Assembly: GCA_951813285.1 (NCBI GenBank) | Contig: OX638355.1 | Coordinates: 4,900,437 to 4,964,436, forward strand | Reading direction: 5' to 3' | Source of the DNA: Terriglobia bacterium | GTDB taxonomy: Bacteria; Acidobacteriota; Terriglobia; Versatilivoradales; Versatilivoraceae | Length of the DNA: 64,000 bases | Shown here: in pieces, positions 35,731 through 44,674 of the stretch | Layout of the letters: each line of letters starts with the position of its first letter | Position numbering within the stretch: the first letter of the stretch is position 1 | Position numbers and translations under genes: made by a program | The notes under the pieces: model-generated | The model's input: the letters and a program-made list of their open reading frames with translations, nothing else | The model's database searches: none | What the model was told of the DNA's origin: nothing

Positions 35731-38259
35731 GATCCATCCCCGCGCCTGCGGGGGAAACCTGCCCCCCGGTCTGCCGAAGCGATATGGTCAGGGTCCATCC
35801 CCGCGCCTGCGGGGGAAACTCACCGGCCTTGACGGTCGAGTTGAATTTGACAGGTCCATCCCCGCGCCTGCGGGGGAAACCGCGACCTGTTCGATATCCG
35901 AAAGCAAAATCAGGGTCCATCCCCGCGCCTGCGGGGGAAACAGGTCGAAAGCGGTTACTACCTGCTCCACCGTGGGTCCATCCCCGCGCCTGCGGGGGAA
36001 ACCCCGTGCCCTTCAGGTCGTAGGTGGCCAGGTACGGTCCATCCCCGCGCCTGCGGGGGAAACGGAAACGGAAGCGGCGAAATGCTGAGTGAAATCGGTC
36101 CATCCCCGCGCCTGCGGGGGAAACTTGTGCCGACCGATCCTGCAACCGTGATTCACGGGTCCATCCCCGCGCCTGCGGGGGAAACGTTCTGGTCGAAGGC
36201 GGCGGTCTGGCCCAGCCGGGTCCATCCCCGCGCCTGCGGGGGAAACTTTTTCATTCAGGAAACTCCGGACCGGCCGGGGGGTCCATCCCCGCGCCTGCGG
36301 GGGAAACCCTTTTCTTCGTCGCAGAAGAACTCGTCCCCGGGGTCCATCCCCGCGCCTGCGGGGGAAACGTTACCGTCGACGAGCTCAAGGGCGAGATCAA
36401 AGGTCCATCCCCGCGCCTGCGGGGGAAACGATACTGACGAAGCGGGCCCGGCGGATGCACGAGGTCCATCCCCGCGCCTGCGGGGGAAACGTGTAGATCG
36501 TGAAAGAGGGGAACACAATCAAGGGTCCATCCCCGCGCCTGCGGGGGAAACCGCTCTCCGAAGTTTCTGGCCGACTCGCTCTGGGGTCCATCCCCGCGCC
36601 TGCGGGGGAAACGGGCATCCTTCGCCGTGGTGGCGGCCCGCACCAGGTCCATCCCCGCGCCTGCGGGGGAAACGGTTACTCGAACGGGCTGGCCGCGCCC
36701 TCAACAGGTCCATCCCCGCGCCTGCGGGGGAAACACTTTCTGAGAACTGTAAACCCCGTTCTCAAGCGGTCCATCCCCGCGCCTGCGGGGGAAACCCCTC
36801 CTCACGGCGGCGTCGCGGTCTTTGTAGCGGTCCATCCCCGCGCCTGCGGGGGAAACCAGATGTGGCAACAGGCTCACCACATGGTGACGGGTCCATCCCC
36901 GCGCCTGCGGGGGAAACGTACTGCTACGACTACCCGAAGGTGGAGCCGGAGGTCCATCCCCGCGCCTGCGGGGGAAACCGTCGGCGGGTTAGGATGTACT
37001 CCATATCCCGCGGTCCATCCCCGCGCCTGCGGGGGAAACCAACGCCTTGGCGCGTCCTTCGGGCGTCACACCGGTCCATCCCCGCGCCTGCGGGGGAAAC
37101 TCGTGCCAGTCGCTGTTCTCCTTCGCGGACCGCGGTCCATCCCCGCGCCTGCGGGGGAAACGTCGATAACCATGGCGTCGACCAGGGCTTCGAAGGTCCA
37201 TCCCCGCGCCTGCGGGGGAAACCGGCGGGTATTGTTTCGCCCAATGGTGACCGTGGGTCCATCCCCGCGCCTGCGGGGGAAACGTCTGGTACACCCTCTC
37301 CGCATCCTCCTGGCCCGGTCCATCCCCGCGCCTGCGGGGGAAACCAGGAACTCCTTCAGTCGGAAATTGTTGGACAGGGTCCATCCCCGCGCCTGCGGGG
37401 GAAACGAAGGCAGGTACTCACAAGTTAACTCCCGTCCCGGTCCATCCCCGCGCCTGCGGGGGAAACGCACGTCCTCAACTGCAACGCCAGCCGGATTCAG
37501 GTCCATCCCCGCGCCTGCGGGGGAAACTGGAGCAGATGGTAGCCGACTCCGCGACCAAGAGGTCCATCCCCGCGCCTGCGGGGGAAACAATTGCCTACTG
37601 GCGGTGACTATCTGTATGGACGGTCCATCCCCGCGCCTGCGGGGGAAACTCGTAGTAGCTGCCTCCATCCGCTAGGGCGACAGGTCCATCCCCGCGCCTG
37701 CGGGGGAAACGAATGGTGATGCCGGCCATGGCCTTGGCGACAGGGTCCATCCCCGCGCCTGCGGGGGAAACCTTTTCGATCTCGGCGGTTTCAGCATCAA
37801 AGGCGGTCCATCCCCGCGCCTGCGGGGGAAACTGCGGCGGGCGGTGCCCGGTATGTCGATCGGAGGGTCCATCCCCGCGCCTGCGGGGGAAACAAGTTGG
37901 CGAACGCGTCGTGGGGGTTCTCCGAAGGTCCATCCCCGCGCCTGCGGGGGAAACCGCTTGGACACACCAAAGCGGCTGGCGACCTGGGGTCCATCCCCGC
38001 GCCTGCGGGGGAAACTCGTCTTGCTTGCTTGCTGCCGTCTTGCGGACGGGTCCATCCCCGCGCCTGCGGGGGAAACGCTGACGGCTTTCTCCCTGCTCTC
38101 AAAGAACAGGGTCCATCCCCGCGCCTGCGGGGGAAACCTGGGCACCGTGCATCCCGACATCCTCGATGCGGGTCCATCCCCGCGCCTGCGGGGGAAACCG
38201 ATAGCCGCCTCTTTCTCGTCCAGGGCCTCACGGTCCATCCCCGCGCCTGCGGGGGAAAC
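35731..38259 (-). CRISPR. Type I-E CRISPR array, 42 repeats and 41 spacers
   Basis: A 28-base repeat recurs with an exact 61-base period (33-base spacers) from 35731-35758 to 38232-38259. On the minus strand it reads GTTT-CCCCCGCAGGCGCGGGG-ATGGACC, with stem CCCCGC, loop AGGC and stem GCGGGG, the type I-E form cut by Cas6e. The repeat at 35731 carries an A at its second position (GATCCATC on the plus strand), as expected for the leader-distal end. The leader should therefore lie on the cas2 side. All 41 spacers differ from each other by eye. The base flanking the repeat at the handle end varies, so the 28-base repeat is a fair definition. Confidence 0.98.
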
Positions 38260-38281
38260 TCCAAACAAAAGGCGAAGATCG
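38260..38281 (-). promoter_or_regulatory. Very short leader segment between cas2 and the array
   Basis: Only 22 bases separate the cas2 stop from the first repeat, reading CGATCTTCGCCTTTTGTTTG and two more bases on the minus strand. The region is pyrimidine-rich. Any IHF-type leader must overlap the 3' end of cas2, or the array is read through from the cas operon. Confidence 0.5.
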
Positions 38282-38584
38282 TTAGGGCGGTGGCGGTTGC
38301 CTGACAACATACAGTCCGTCGTACTCGACCAAATTCTTGATGGGCTCTCCCAGCAGTGACACGCCCTGACGCTCCGACGTGTTCGGTGCTGCCCAAGTCA
38401 TGACGACTGACCCCTGACCGTAGTAATCCCACCAGTCGCTCAACACAGCCCACACACGCTCTCGGACAGAAGCAGACATGTCGGGCTGGGTATAGACGGC
38501 AGGGGCGATCTCAAGCATGCAGGAAGCAAGGAAGCCCCTAAATCTGGCTGGAACGTCACGGGTCACGACTACGCACATCGGCAT
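38282..38584 (-). CDS. cas2e: Cas2, type I-E
   Basis: This 100-aa protein is the central dimer of the Cas1-Cas2 integrase. The start MPMCVVVTRDVPARFRGFLA and later VVMTWAAPNTSERQG and DGLYVV match E. coli Cas2. It lacks a fused DEDDh domain, which some I-E Cas2 proteins carry; a separate DEDDh exonuclease lies across cas3. It overlaps cas1 by 29 bases. Confidence 0.92.
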   Translation of the reverse strand: MPMCVVVTRDVPARFRGFLASCMLEIAPAVYTQPDMSASVRERVWAVLSDWWDYYGQGSVVMTWAAPNTSERQGVSLLGEPIKNLVEYDGLYVVRQPPPP

Positions 38585-39440
38585 CGAACATCTCCTTGAT
38601 TCGATCGATCATCTTCGGGATCAGCCTGCTCTGCCGAAACTCCCGGCCGGCCAACTGGCGGACACGTCGTTCCAGCGGCAGTGATGGATCGCGTTCGTGG
38701 GCGCGCACAGCACGGAACGCCACCGGTAGTGTTACATTACCCCGATACAGATCGGCGACATCGAGCACGAACGCAATCCCGGAGTCTTCATGAATGAAGC
38801 CCAATTGTGGCAGCGCACCGACCCCGGTGACGGCGACCGAGGCCGCCGCTTCGACGGCGGTCGCAGCATGGTTGATGGCTTGGTTTGGCAAGTCGGCTGA
38901 TTCGGGGTTTGCACGGTCGTAGCGACGGCCCTTCCACACCACGCCGTATTGCTGCGCGATCGTCTGATAGAGCGCTCGCATGCGCGCTCCTTCGATGCCG
39001 CGCAACGCCTCCAGTTCGCGATTCGGCAGTACTTCTCCCAACCTCCACGCATACAAGCGGCGGACAAGAGCCAGCCGCTTCTCCGGGTCAGCCCATAGCT
39101 TGGCCTGCCGGCGGGCGATGGCAGAATGGTCGGGTCCGAGTGGCGGCGCAGTGTAGGTCCGTACGCCGTCCTCCCCTACTGCGACCAGGCAGGTGCCGTG
39201 ACGGGCGCAGAGTCGAAGCGCGTCATGGCTCACAGTGCTGCCCGGGCCGAGTAGCAGGATTGATACCATCTGGAACGGAATGGCATAGTCGCCCGGTTCA
39301 AGGTCTCCGCCCCCAGCCGTCCGAAAGCGGAGTGTGCCGTTCTCCACCGACAGGTGACCGCGGGAGATCCATACCAAGCCGTGGCGATCGGCGTGCGGGA
39401 TACGAGCAGTATCGAGTCCGAGACGACCGGGGAGCGCCAT
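38556..39440 (-). CDS. cas1e: Cas1, type I-E integrase
   Basis: This 294-aa metal-dependent integrase inserts prespacers at the leader end. The catalytic residues E150, H217 and D230 are in GIEGARM, GFIHEDS and VLDVADLY. They sit nine positions after E. coli E141, H208 and D221. The start at 39440 (MALPGRLGLDTARIPHADRH) is the family's normal N-terminus; a longer open frame upstream is not used. Confidence 0.96.
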   Translation of the reverse strand: MALPGRLGLDTARIPHADRHGLVWISRGHLSVENGTLRFRTAGGGDLEPGDYAIPFQMVSILLLGPGSTVSHDALRLCARHGTCLVAVGEDGVRTYTAPPLGPDHSAIARRQAKLWADPEKRLALVRRLYAWRLGEVLPNRELEALRGIEGARMRALYQTIAQQYGVVWKGRRYDRANPESADLPNQAINHAATAVEAAASVAVTGVGALPQLGFIHEDSGIAFVLDVADLYRGNVTLPVAFRAVRAHERDPSLPLERRVRQLAGREFRQSRLIPKMIDRIKEMFDADVRSRDP

Positions 39441-39465
39441 AACTAGATCTCTCTGTTGCGTGACC

Positions 39466-40326
39466 TCATGCTGGCTTGAGGAGCAACATGCCAAAACCGA
39501 AGCCGCAATGACGTCCAACACCGCTCGCGAGGAGGTCTGAGAACGTATCCGCGCTCACGATGTCCAACATGCCCGTATAGCGGACGTCTGGCCGCGTGAG
39601 CCACTGAGGAGAACGTCGCCCGTTCTCCCCTCGCGGGCGGCGCAACAGGCGGACAGAGCGATAGGCTTCCACCCTCACCGAGTTCGGCACCAGCGCAACG
39701 GCCTGCGGCCGTTCCGGCCGCGGCACAAGTCGTTCCTTGAGCCACTCGATGTAGACCTGATCCCTTGTGGGTGGTTCACTGCGGGCTGTCGCTCGTGCTG
39801 CGGCTACCTGAAAAGCGTCTACTTCCTTCCCTTTGCAGATCGTTGTAGCCGGAAGATTCGGGCGCTCCCGAGTCGTAACCGGTTTCATGATCCGTCGTAC
39901 CGGGCAAGCCCGAAGATCGAAGCGGAGCCGCAAATACCTCGGCCACCGGGAGGGCATCGGCTTGGACCGCGCACTTTCCCAGTTGATCGTGGCGCGTAGC
40001 TCGTCGTCGGCGAGTTGGGCCAGCGTTTGAAGAGTGTCGAGGGGAACGCGCGCGTAGCCGAACAGGTCGAGCATGGCGCCACGGGACTCCATTGCGGCCA
40101 ACGAACGCGCGCGCTCGCGCCGGATCAAAGGTGGAATAGCGAACGGACGTGGAGACTGCACGCCGAACAGGCCGGTAAGGGCCGCGTGAAGGGCGTAGCC
40201 CATCTCGGTGTCACGTGGCCGTCCGCGGCCATCTCCCGGCGGTGTGTCCAGGTAGCGGTGACCAAGCGCCCAGGTGGTAAACGCGCGGAGATTCAACGGC
40301 AGGTGAACAAGATACAAGTCGGTCAT
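39466..40326 (-). CDS. cas6e: Cas6e crRNA-processing endonuclease
   Basis: This 286-aa RAMP protein cuts the repeat 3' of its hairpin. The N-terminal MTDLYLVHLPLNLRAFTTWALGHRY and the glycine-rich C-terminal loop GVGRHCGFGFGMLLL are diagnostic. An N-terminal His (H23) is a candidate catalytic residue by analogy with E. coli H20. It overlaps cas5 by four bases (ATGA). Confidence 0.93.
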   Translation of the reverse strand: MTDLYLVHLPLNLRAFTTWALGHRYLDTPPGDGRGRPRDTEMGYALHAALTGLFGVQSPRPFAIPPLIRRERARSLAAMESRGAMLDLFGYARVPLDTLQTLAQLADDELRATINWESARSKPMPSRWPRYLRLRFDLRACPVRRIMKPVTTRERPNLPATTICKGKEVDAFQVAAARATARSEPPTRDQVYIEWLKERLVPRPERPQAVALVPNSVRVEAYRSVRLLRRPRGENGRRSPQWLTRPDVRYTGMLDIVSADTFSDLLASGVGRHCGFGFGMLLLKPA

Positions 40327-41111
40327 GATGCACCTCCAGTGGCCGGAGCATGCATGCGGCTCAGGACGAGAGTGCCGCGAGCCACGACCCTCTCTCCGCC
40401 ATGCAATTGGTTTCGCCAGTCTCGGCGGTCGATGACGCGGTGCGTCGCAAGCGGCGCTTCGGGCGACAAGGCTCGATCACCACCTTCCGGCCACTCGGCC
40501 ATGACCGTTGCTCGGCCATTCCCGCCCGCGATCTCTGACCATCGTTCGGGGAAGGTGTCGGGTACACGAGTGAGGGCGTCGGTGAGGCTGTCGGCATCCA
40601 CGATGATGCCGACGAACAGCCTTGTAGAAGGCAGGCAAGGTTTGCGCCCGATGAACAGCGGCCGCGCGGGCGCTATTAAGGCGTTCCCTATATCGTTCAG
40701 CATCGGCTTCTCATCAGCTGGCGACAGCGACACCGTGCTCAGCACGCTGGCGTCCGCACGGTAACGGCGGAAGCGGATATGGGTGCCGTACCGCGCCTCC
40801 AGTCCACCTTCTCGATGCTCGGTGCTTCCCCGCGTTGTCCAGGAGGGGTTGCGCAGATGTGCTTGGCCGAGATCCACGGTCTGGTAGTCCTGCAACTCTT
40901 CACCTTCGCGCACAAGAGCGCTGGCGATGGACAGCCGCGACTGCAAGGCTTGCAACCGATCGAAGTCGCCATGCGAGTAGCCCAGAGCGTTTGCGAACAG
41001 ACCAGTGACCTGACTCATCGTCGGAAACCGTCCCGTCGGCCCAATCTGGTCGACTTGGGGACCGCCGAAGCTCATGAGCGGTGCTTGAAGATGAAGAACG
41101 AGCACCTGCAT
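40323..41111 (-). CDS. cas5e: Cas5e Cascade subunit
   Basis: This 262-aa protein binds the 5' handle of the crRNA. It starts MQVLVLHLQAPLMSFGGPQV, the typical Cas5 strand with a GPxxD pattern, then TGRFPTMSQVTGLFANALGY. The start at 41111 overlaps the cas7 stop by one base (TGATG). Confidence 0.94.
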   Translation of the reverse strand: MQVLVLHLQAPLMSFGGPQVDQIGPTGRFPTMSQVTGLFANALGYSHGDFDRLQALQSRLSIASALVREGEELQDYQTVDLGQAHLRNPSWTTRGSTEHREGGLEARYGTHIRFRRYRADASVLSTVSLSPADEKPMLNDIGNALIAPARPLFIGRKPCLPSTRLFVGIIVDADSLTDALTRVPDTFPERWSEIAGGNGRATVMAEWPEGGDRALSPEAPLATHRVIDRRDWRNQLHGGERVVARGTLVLSRMHAPATGGAS

Positions 41112-42280
41112 CAGCTTGCCTCCAACACCGGTTCGGAAGCCCATTGAGAGAGTACTTCCATTGTCACTCTTTCGCCTGCGTGGTCTGGCGGCGGTTCGAT
41201 CATGGTCGCAAGCCGGCGTCCCTCGTGCGGGCCATACATGGCGTCATAACGGCCAAGATACTCGCCGATTGCGGCGGCGGCTTTCTCCTTTGCACCCTGC
41301 TTCGAAACGGGTTTCATGAAGGCGTTTGCCAGAGTACGTGGCTGTCGTGTGCCGGTCTCCGCCAACATCAGTTCAGCGCAGGCATACGGTGCTGTCGCCC
41401 CCAGTTTCGCACCGGGGGAAACCGTCGCAATCAGGTGAATCAGCCGGCGGAGAACCTCTCCCGACAACACTCGATCTCCCGACAGATTTCCGACAAGCTG
41501 GCATAAATCGACAACGACATAGGTATAGAACAGTCCGCTGGTCAACTCACTAGTGTTGATATGGCCGGAGCCGAGCTCACCCTCTGCGGCAACCCAATCG
41601 TCGAGCGCCGAGAAATAGTCCGGCTCCGCTTCTTCGGCATGCACAGTGAAGCTGTGTGCGACATGCACGGCTGCGTCGGCGCGAGCCAAAAGGTCCGATG
41701 TCACCATGCGCCCGAAGATTGCAGCATCCAGACCGGAACCCATGCCCAGTGTCTTCAGATTCGCTTTTTTTGCTTTGTCCTTGAAGTAGGTCTCGACCTT
41801 CTTGGCCGCTCCTTCGGAGTCGTCCTGGACAAGCTCTGCGGCGAGGTCCGTGAGGAAGGCGATCTCAGGCTCGCCTAGAACGATCACCTGTTCGGTGTGC
41901 AAGCCGTCGAACGGGTTGGCATCCTCGGCCGCTTTTTCCTTGCGCGCCTGCTTCGCCTTTATGCTCTCACCCAGCACCGCTGCCCTGATGGGCATGAGCA
42001 CATTGACGATCCGGTCTTCCGAGAGTCCTCGTTTCCGAAGACGGGCGGGAATCACGTCGCTGAATACCCGCCGGGAGCGCGTCGACTTGCCGCTGCCCAG
42101 ATCTTGCAGGGACCACTCGCCCGTTGCCTCTCGCCAGTGCCGCTTGAGGCACTGCGACGACACGCGGATGCGATCGTGGCCACCGAATGGCAGGCGCTTT
42201 GCTCGGCCGATGTCGTCGCGGTTCAGCAATGTCGCCGAGTAGCCGGTGAGGGTGTGGAGTTGGAGAAAGCGTGCTTTCAT
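41111..42280 (-). CDS. cas7e: Cas7e Cascade backbone subunit
   Basis: This 389-aa RAMP subunit lines the crRNA in six copies. MKARFLQLHTLTGYSATLLN is the family start, then GGHDRIRVSSQCLKRHWREA and GSGHINTSELTSGLFYTYVVVD. The start at 42280 has a strong AAGGAGATCACGATC site. It lies 22 bases after cse2. Confidence 0.95.
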   Translation of the reverse strand: MKARFLQLHTLTGYSATLLNRDDIGRAKRLPFGGHDRIRVSSQCLKRHWREATGEWSLQDLGSGKSTRSRRVFSDVIPARLRKRGLSEDRIVNVLMPIRAAVLGESIKAKQARKEKAAEDANPFDGLHTEQVIVLGEPEIAFLTDLAAELVQDDSEGAAKKVETYFKDKAKKANLKTLGMGSGLDAAIFGRMVTSDLLARADAAVHVAHSFTVHAEEAEPDYFSALDDWVAAEGELGSGHINTSELTSGLFYTYVVVDLCQLVGNLSGDRVLSGEVLRRLIHLIATVSPGAKLGATAPYACAELMLAETGTRQPRTLANAFMKPVSKQGAKEKAAAAIGEYLGRYDAMYGPHEGRRLATMIEPPPDHAGERVTMEVLSQWASEPVLEAS

Positions 42281-42302
42281 GATCGTGATCTCCTTACTGA
42301 TT

Positions 42303-42878
42303 CTAGTTCGATGATCGACGGGCCTCGACACGGAAACGGAAGTAGTCCCGTGCCATTTGGTGACTGGAGATCTGGTTCTTGACGTTAAGCCCAAGATCCC
42401 TGAGCAGCAGGTGAGCCGGCTGTTCCCAGTTGGCCTTGATGCCTGCTCGAGCAAGCCATGCACCAGCGACACGAAGCTCGCGAGCCAACTCGTCGCCTTC
42501 GGCGCGCAACAATCGGACGAAGCGATCTTCGGAGTAATCTTTTTCGGCGAGCGCCTTGCCGAACGGCTGAGCGTACGAGTGCGGGTGTGGCGCCATTTCG
42601 ACCATGGCGCGCATGAGCCCAGCCCATGCCCGATCGACACGTGCGTCGACGCAACCGCGAGGTTCTCGCCATTCCAGGGGCACGTCCTCTAGGTACCGTT
42701 TCCAGAACGCTGGTGGGAGATCGTTGCCTGTCATGCGGCGAAGCTCGGCCAATGCACCAGTCCCGATCCTCTCGGGGTGCAGTTGCAGCGACAGCGCTGC
42801 GATGACTTGGCCCAAGCTGTGGGGCTTGGCGGGCTCGTCCGCTGGTGGACGAAGGCCAACCACAGTTTCCGTGTTCAC
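42303..42878 (-). CDS. cse2: Cse2 (Cas11-type) Cascade small subunit
   Basis: This 191-aa helical protein forms the Cascade belly and stabilises the R-loop. GTGALAELRRM, YAQPFGKALAEKDYSEDRFVRLLRAEGDELARELR and the basic tail match CasB/Cse2. It overlaps cse1 by four bases (ATGA). Confidence 0.92.
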   Translation of the reverse strand: MNTETVVGLRPPADEPAKPHSLGQVIAALSLQLHPERIGTGALAELRRMTGNDLPPAFWKRYLEDVPLEWREPRGCVDARVDRAWAGLMRAMVEMAPHPHSYAQPFGKALAEKDYSEDRFVRLLRAEGDELARELRVAGAWLARAGIKANWEQPAHLLLRDLGLNVKNQISSHQMARDYFRFRVEARRSSN

Positions 42879-44419
42879 GTAGAAACCTCCTTGGAATCAT
42901 GTTCGGGAAAAGCTTGGGGTAATCGTTTACGGAGTCCACCGAACAATACTGCCTCAGACGCTACACGAGCTTTCTCCCGGCGGGCCCTCGGCGGCAGTGT
43001 CCTATGCCAGACGTTCCGAGCCAGTCGGAACGCTTCGTCTCGGAGGAATAGCTGCCAGCGGTGGATCACTTCGTCCGAGCCGATCTTCGGCGTTTCGAAC
43101 AGGCGGTTGAAGAACTCCTCGTCGATCTTCCGGTCGTAGCCGTCAATGGTCGGATTGGCGTCCGGCTTCTTGAAGTTAGGGTTTTCCGGTCCTTGGAGAT
43201 AAACAAGGACTGCCTGCCGCAGAACCCTCCGGGCCTCGCCGGCAAAGACAACCATGTCTCGGGAGAGATCAGCTAGTGTCGAATCCGGTTCTTCCTCATC
43301 TGACAGAAACGCCGCAATCGATCCCGGCAATGGAATGACTCGTTCGTGAAGCCCCTCCGTCTTGCCTTGGCCTCGCACCAGGACCGCCATGTGGATCTCG
43401 CTGTCGACCCCGTGCTCCCCGGGCAACTCATCCATTGAGAGCGGTTTCTCCAGCTCCCGCTTAAACAGGATGCGCTGTGCGAGGCGGTAGTCGAAACCGT
43501 TGGCGCTGACCGTCAATGAGGATGGATCACCCTTGCCCTGATTAATAGGCACCCACGGATCGCCCAGTTTTCCTTTCAGCGCCTGCGAAGCGACCCTTGG
43601 GGTATTCGCAGGCCGCGCCAGCGCCGCGAGACGACCCTCTTCCCTAGCGGTGAGCCGCACACGACGGCATATCTCGATGAAGAACGGGTCCAGTTCATCC
43701 ATGCGTAGCGGTGTGTCCGTGTCCCAAGCTTCGAGCCAAGTCAGCGCCAACCCGTTATCGGATCTGTAGAGGTCGTGACTCACGCTTTTCAGGATCTTCT
43801 CGCGGCGCGTGAGCAGCATACGCATCGCTCGGACAGCCCGCGGCCCCCACCGGCGGTTTGGCCGCCGGTCCACCATGACACGGCTGGAGAAACCTCCGTT
43901 CATGCGAGCAATTCCGGGATTGCCCCGGCCAGAGAATCCCTGCGTCGTCTGCAACGTGACCAGGGCATAGAGCCAGAGATGCGGTTCACCCCCGATTGCC
44001 TGTGCGCGCTTGCGGTCGTGGTTCTTGGCCGTCACCAGGACATCGAGTGCGTCTGGCGTTTTGGCCGCAAGCTTGAACTTTTCGATCTTCTCGGTTGGCG
44101 GTTGCAAAAAGGCCGGGGTGGTCGGCTGCTCGACCGTCAGACTCCAGGCGGTGTCGGCGCAGTCCGAAGTGAGATCGGCCAGCAGGTTCCGCCAGACATC
44201 GGGATCTTCCGGCGGTTCTTCCAGGCGTCCACGGAATAGTGCAAGTGCTCCGAGTTGAACCAGGAAAAGGTACCATGCTTGCGCTTGATGCGCAGCGAGC
44301 CCGGGGAAGCTATCGATGGCATCTTGGCCAAGCCGGCTGAAGAGTTCGGGCAGCGTCAGCGCCGCCTGGTTACCACTGGTTTCGACGGGCACGATCCTGT
44401 CGATCAACAAGTCGAACAT
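42875..44419 (-). CDS. cse1: Cse1 (Cas8e) PAM-recognising large subunit
   Basis: This 514-aa subunit recognises the PAM and recruits Cas3. The start at 44419 (MFDLLIDRIVPVETSGNQAA) is the normal Cse1 N-terminus, with a GAGGA site upstream; an in-frame ATG at 44476 adds 19 residues. Visible landmarks are LALFRGRLEEPPEDPDVWRN, the WSLTVEQPTTPAFLQPP stretch and GFSGRGNPGIARMNGGFSSR (L1-like loop). It is separated from cas3 by 255 bases with an AT-rich stretch and a repeat-like hairpin. Confidence 0.93.
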   Translation of the reverse strand: MFDLLIDRIVPVETSGNQAALTLPELFSRLGQDAIDSFPGLAAHQAQAWYLFLVQLGALALFRGRLEEPPEDPDVWRNLLADLTSDCADTAWSLTVEQPTTPAFLQPPTEKIEKFKLAAKTPDALDVLVTAKNHDRKRAQAIGGEPHLWLYALVTLQTTQGFSGRGNPGIARMNGGFSSRVMVDRRPNRRWGPRAVRAMRMLLTRREKILKSVSHDLYRSDNGLALTWLEAWDTDTPLRMDELDPFFIEICRRVRLTAREEGRLAALARPANTPRVASQALKGKLGDPWVPINQGKGDPSSLTVSANGFDYRLAQRILFKRELEKPLSMDELPGEHGVDSEIHMAVLVRGQGKTEGLHERVIPLPGSIAAFLSDEEEPDSTLADLSRDMVVFAGEARRVLRQAVLVYLQGPENPNFKKPDANPTIDGYDRKIDEEFFNRLFETPKIGSDEVIHRWQLFLRDEAFRLARNVWHRTLPPRARREKARVASEAVLFGGLRKRLPQAFPEHDSKEVST

Positions 44420-44674
44420 GGTGAAAATGTCCTCTTCAATCTCAGAGTGGGGCTGTAAGACCACGACTTCGCCCACGACTGGCCTGTCACGTAATCAATA
44501 GAATTGCACATTGCTAAATGAAAAATCAATGCTGTATGCTATAAAGATTAACGAATAAATTTTTCGATCCCCCGATCGATAATTGGGGATGGCCCCGCTG
44601 TTTGCTAGACGTTACGACGGACTACAGAGATTCCCCGCACTTGCGGGGTCGCAAACACGGCTATCGAACGAGAG
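44420..44674 (-). promoter_or_regulatory. Cas3-cse1 intergenic region with CRISPR-repeat-like hairpin
   Basis: The hairpin at 44633-44648 has the stem CCCCGC / GCGGGG with a 4-base loop. On the minus strand GTTTGCGA precedes it and AATCTCTG follows. Stem sequence and loop size equal those of the array repeat (CCCCGC-AGGC-GCGGGG). A second, weaker hairpin (ATCCCC 44567-44572, GGGGAT 44585-44590) and an AT-rich stretch (44500-44566) lie nearer cse1; the latter may hold the cse1 promoter. The hairpin could terminate cas3 transcription, be cut by Cas6e, or be a relic repeat. Confidence 0.5.

Noticed and set aside
35639-38453. Long open frames on both strands across the CRISPR array, encoding repeated GSIPAPAGET, FPPQARGWT and VSPAGAGMD peptides
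   Set aside because: They are products of the GC-rich 61-base repeat unit, which contains no stop in several frames; they have no ribosome sites and are not proteins.
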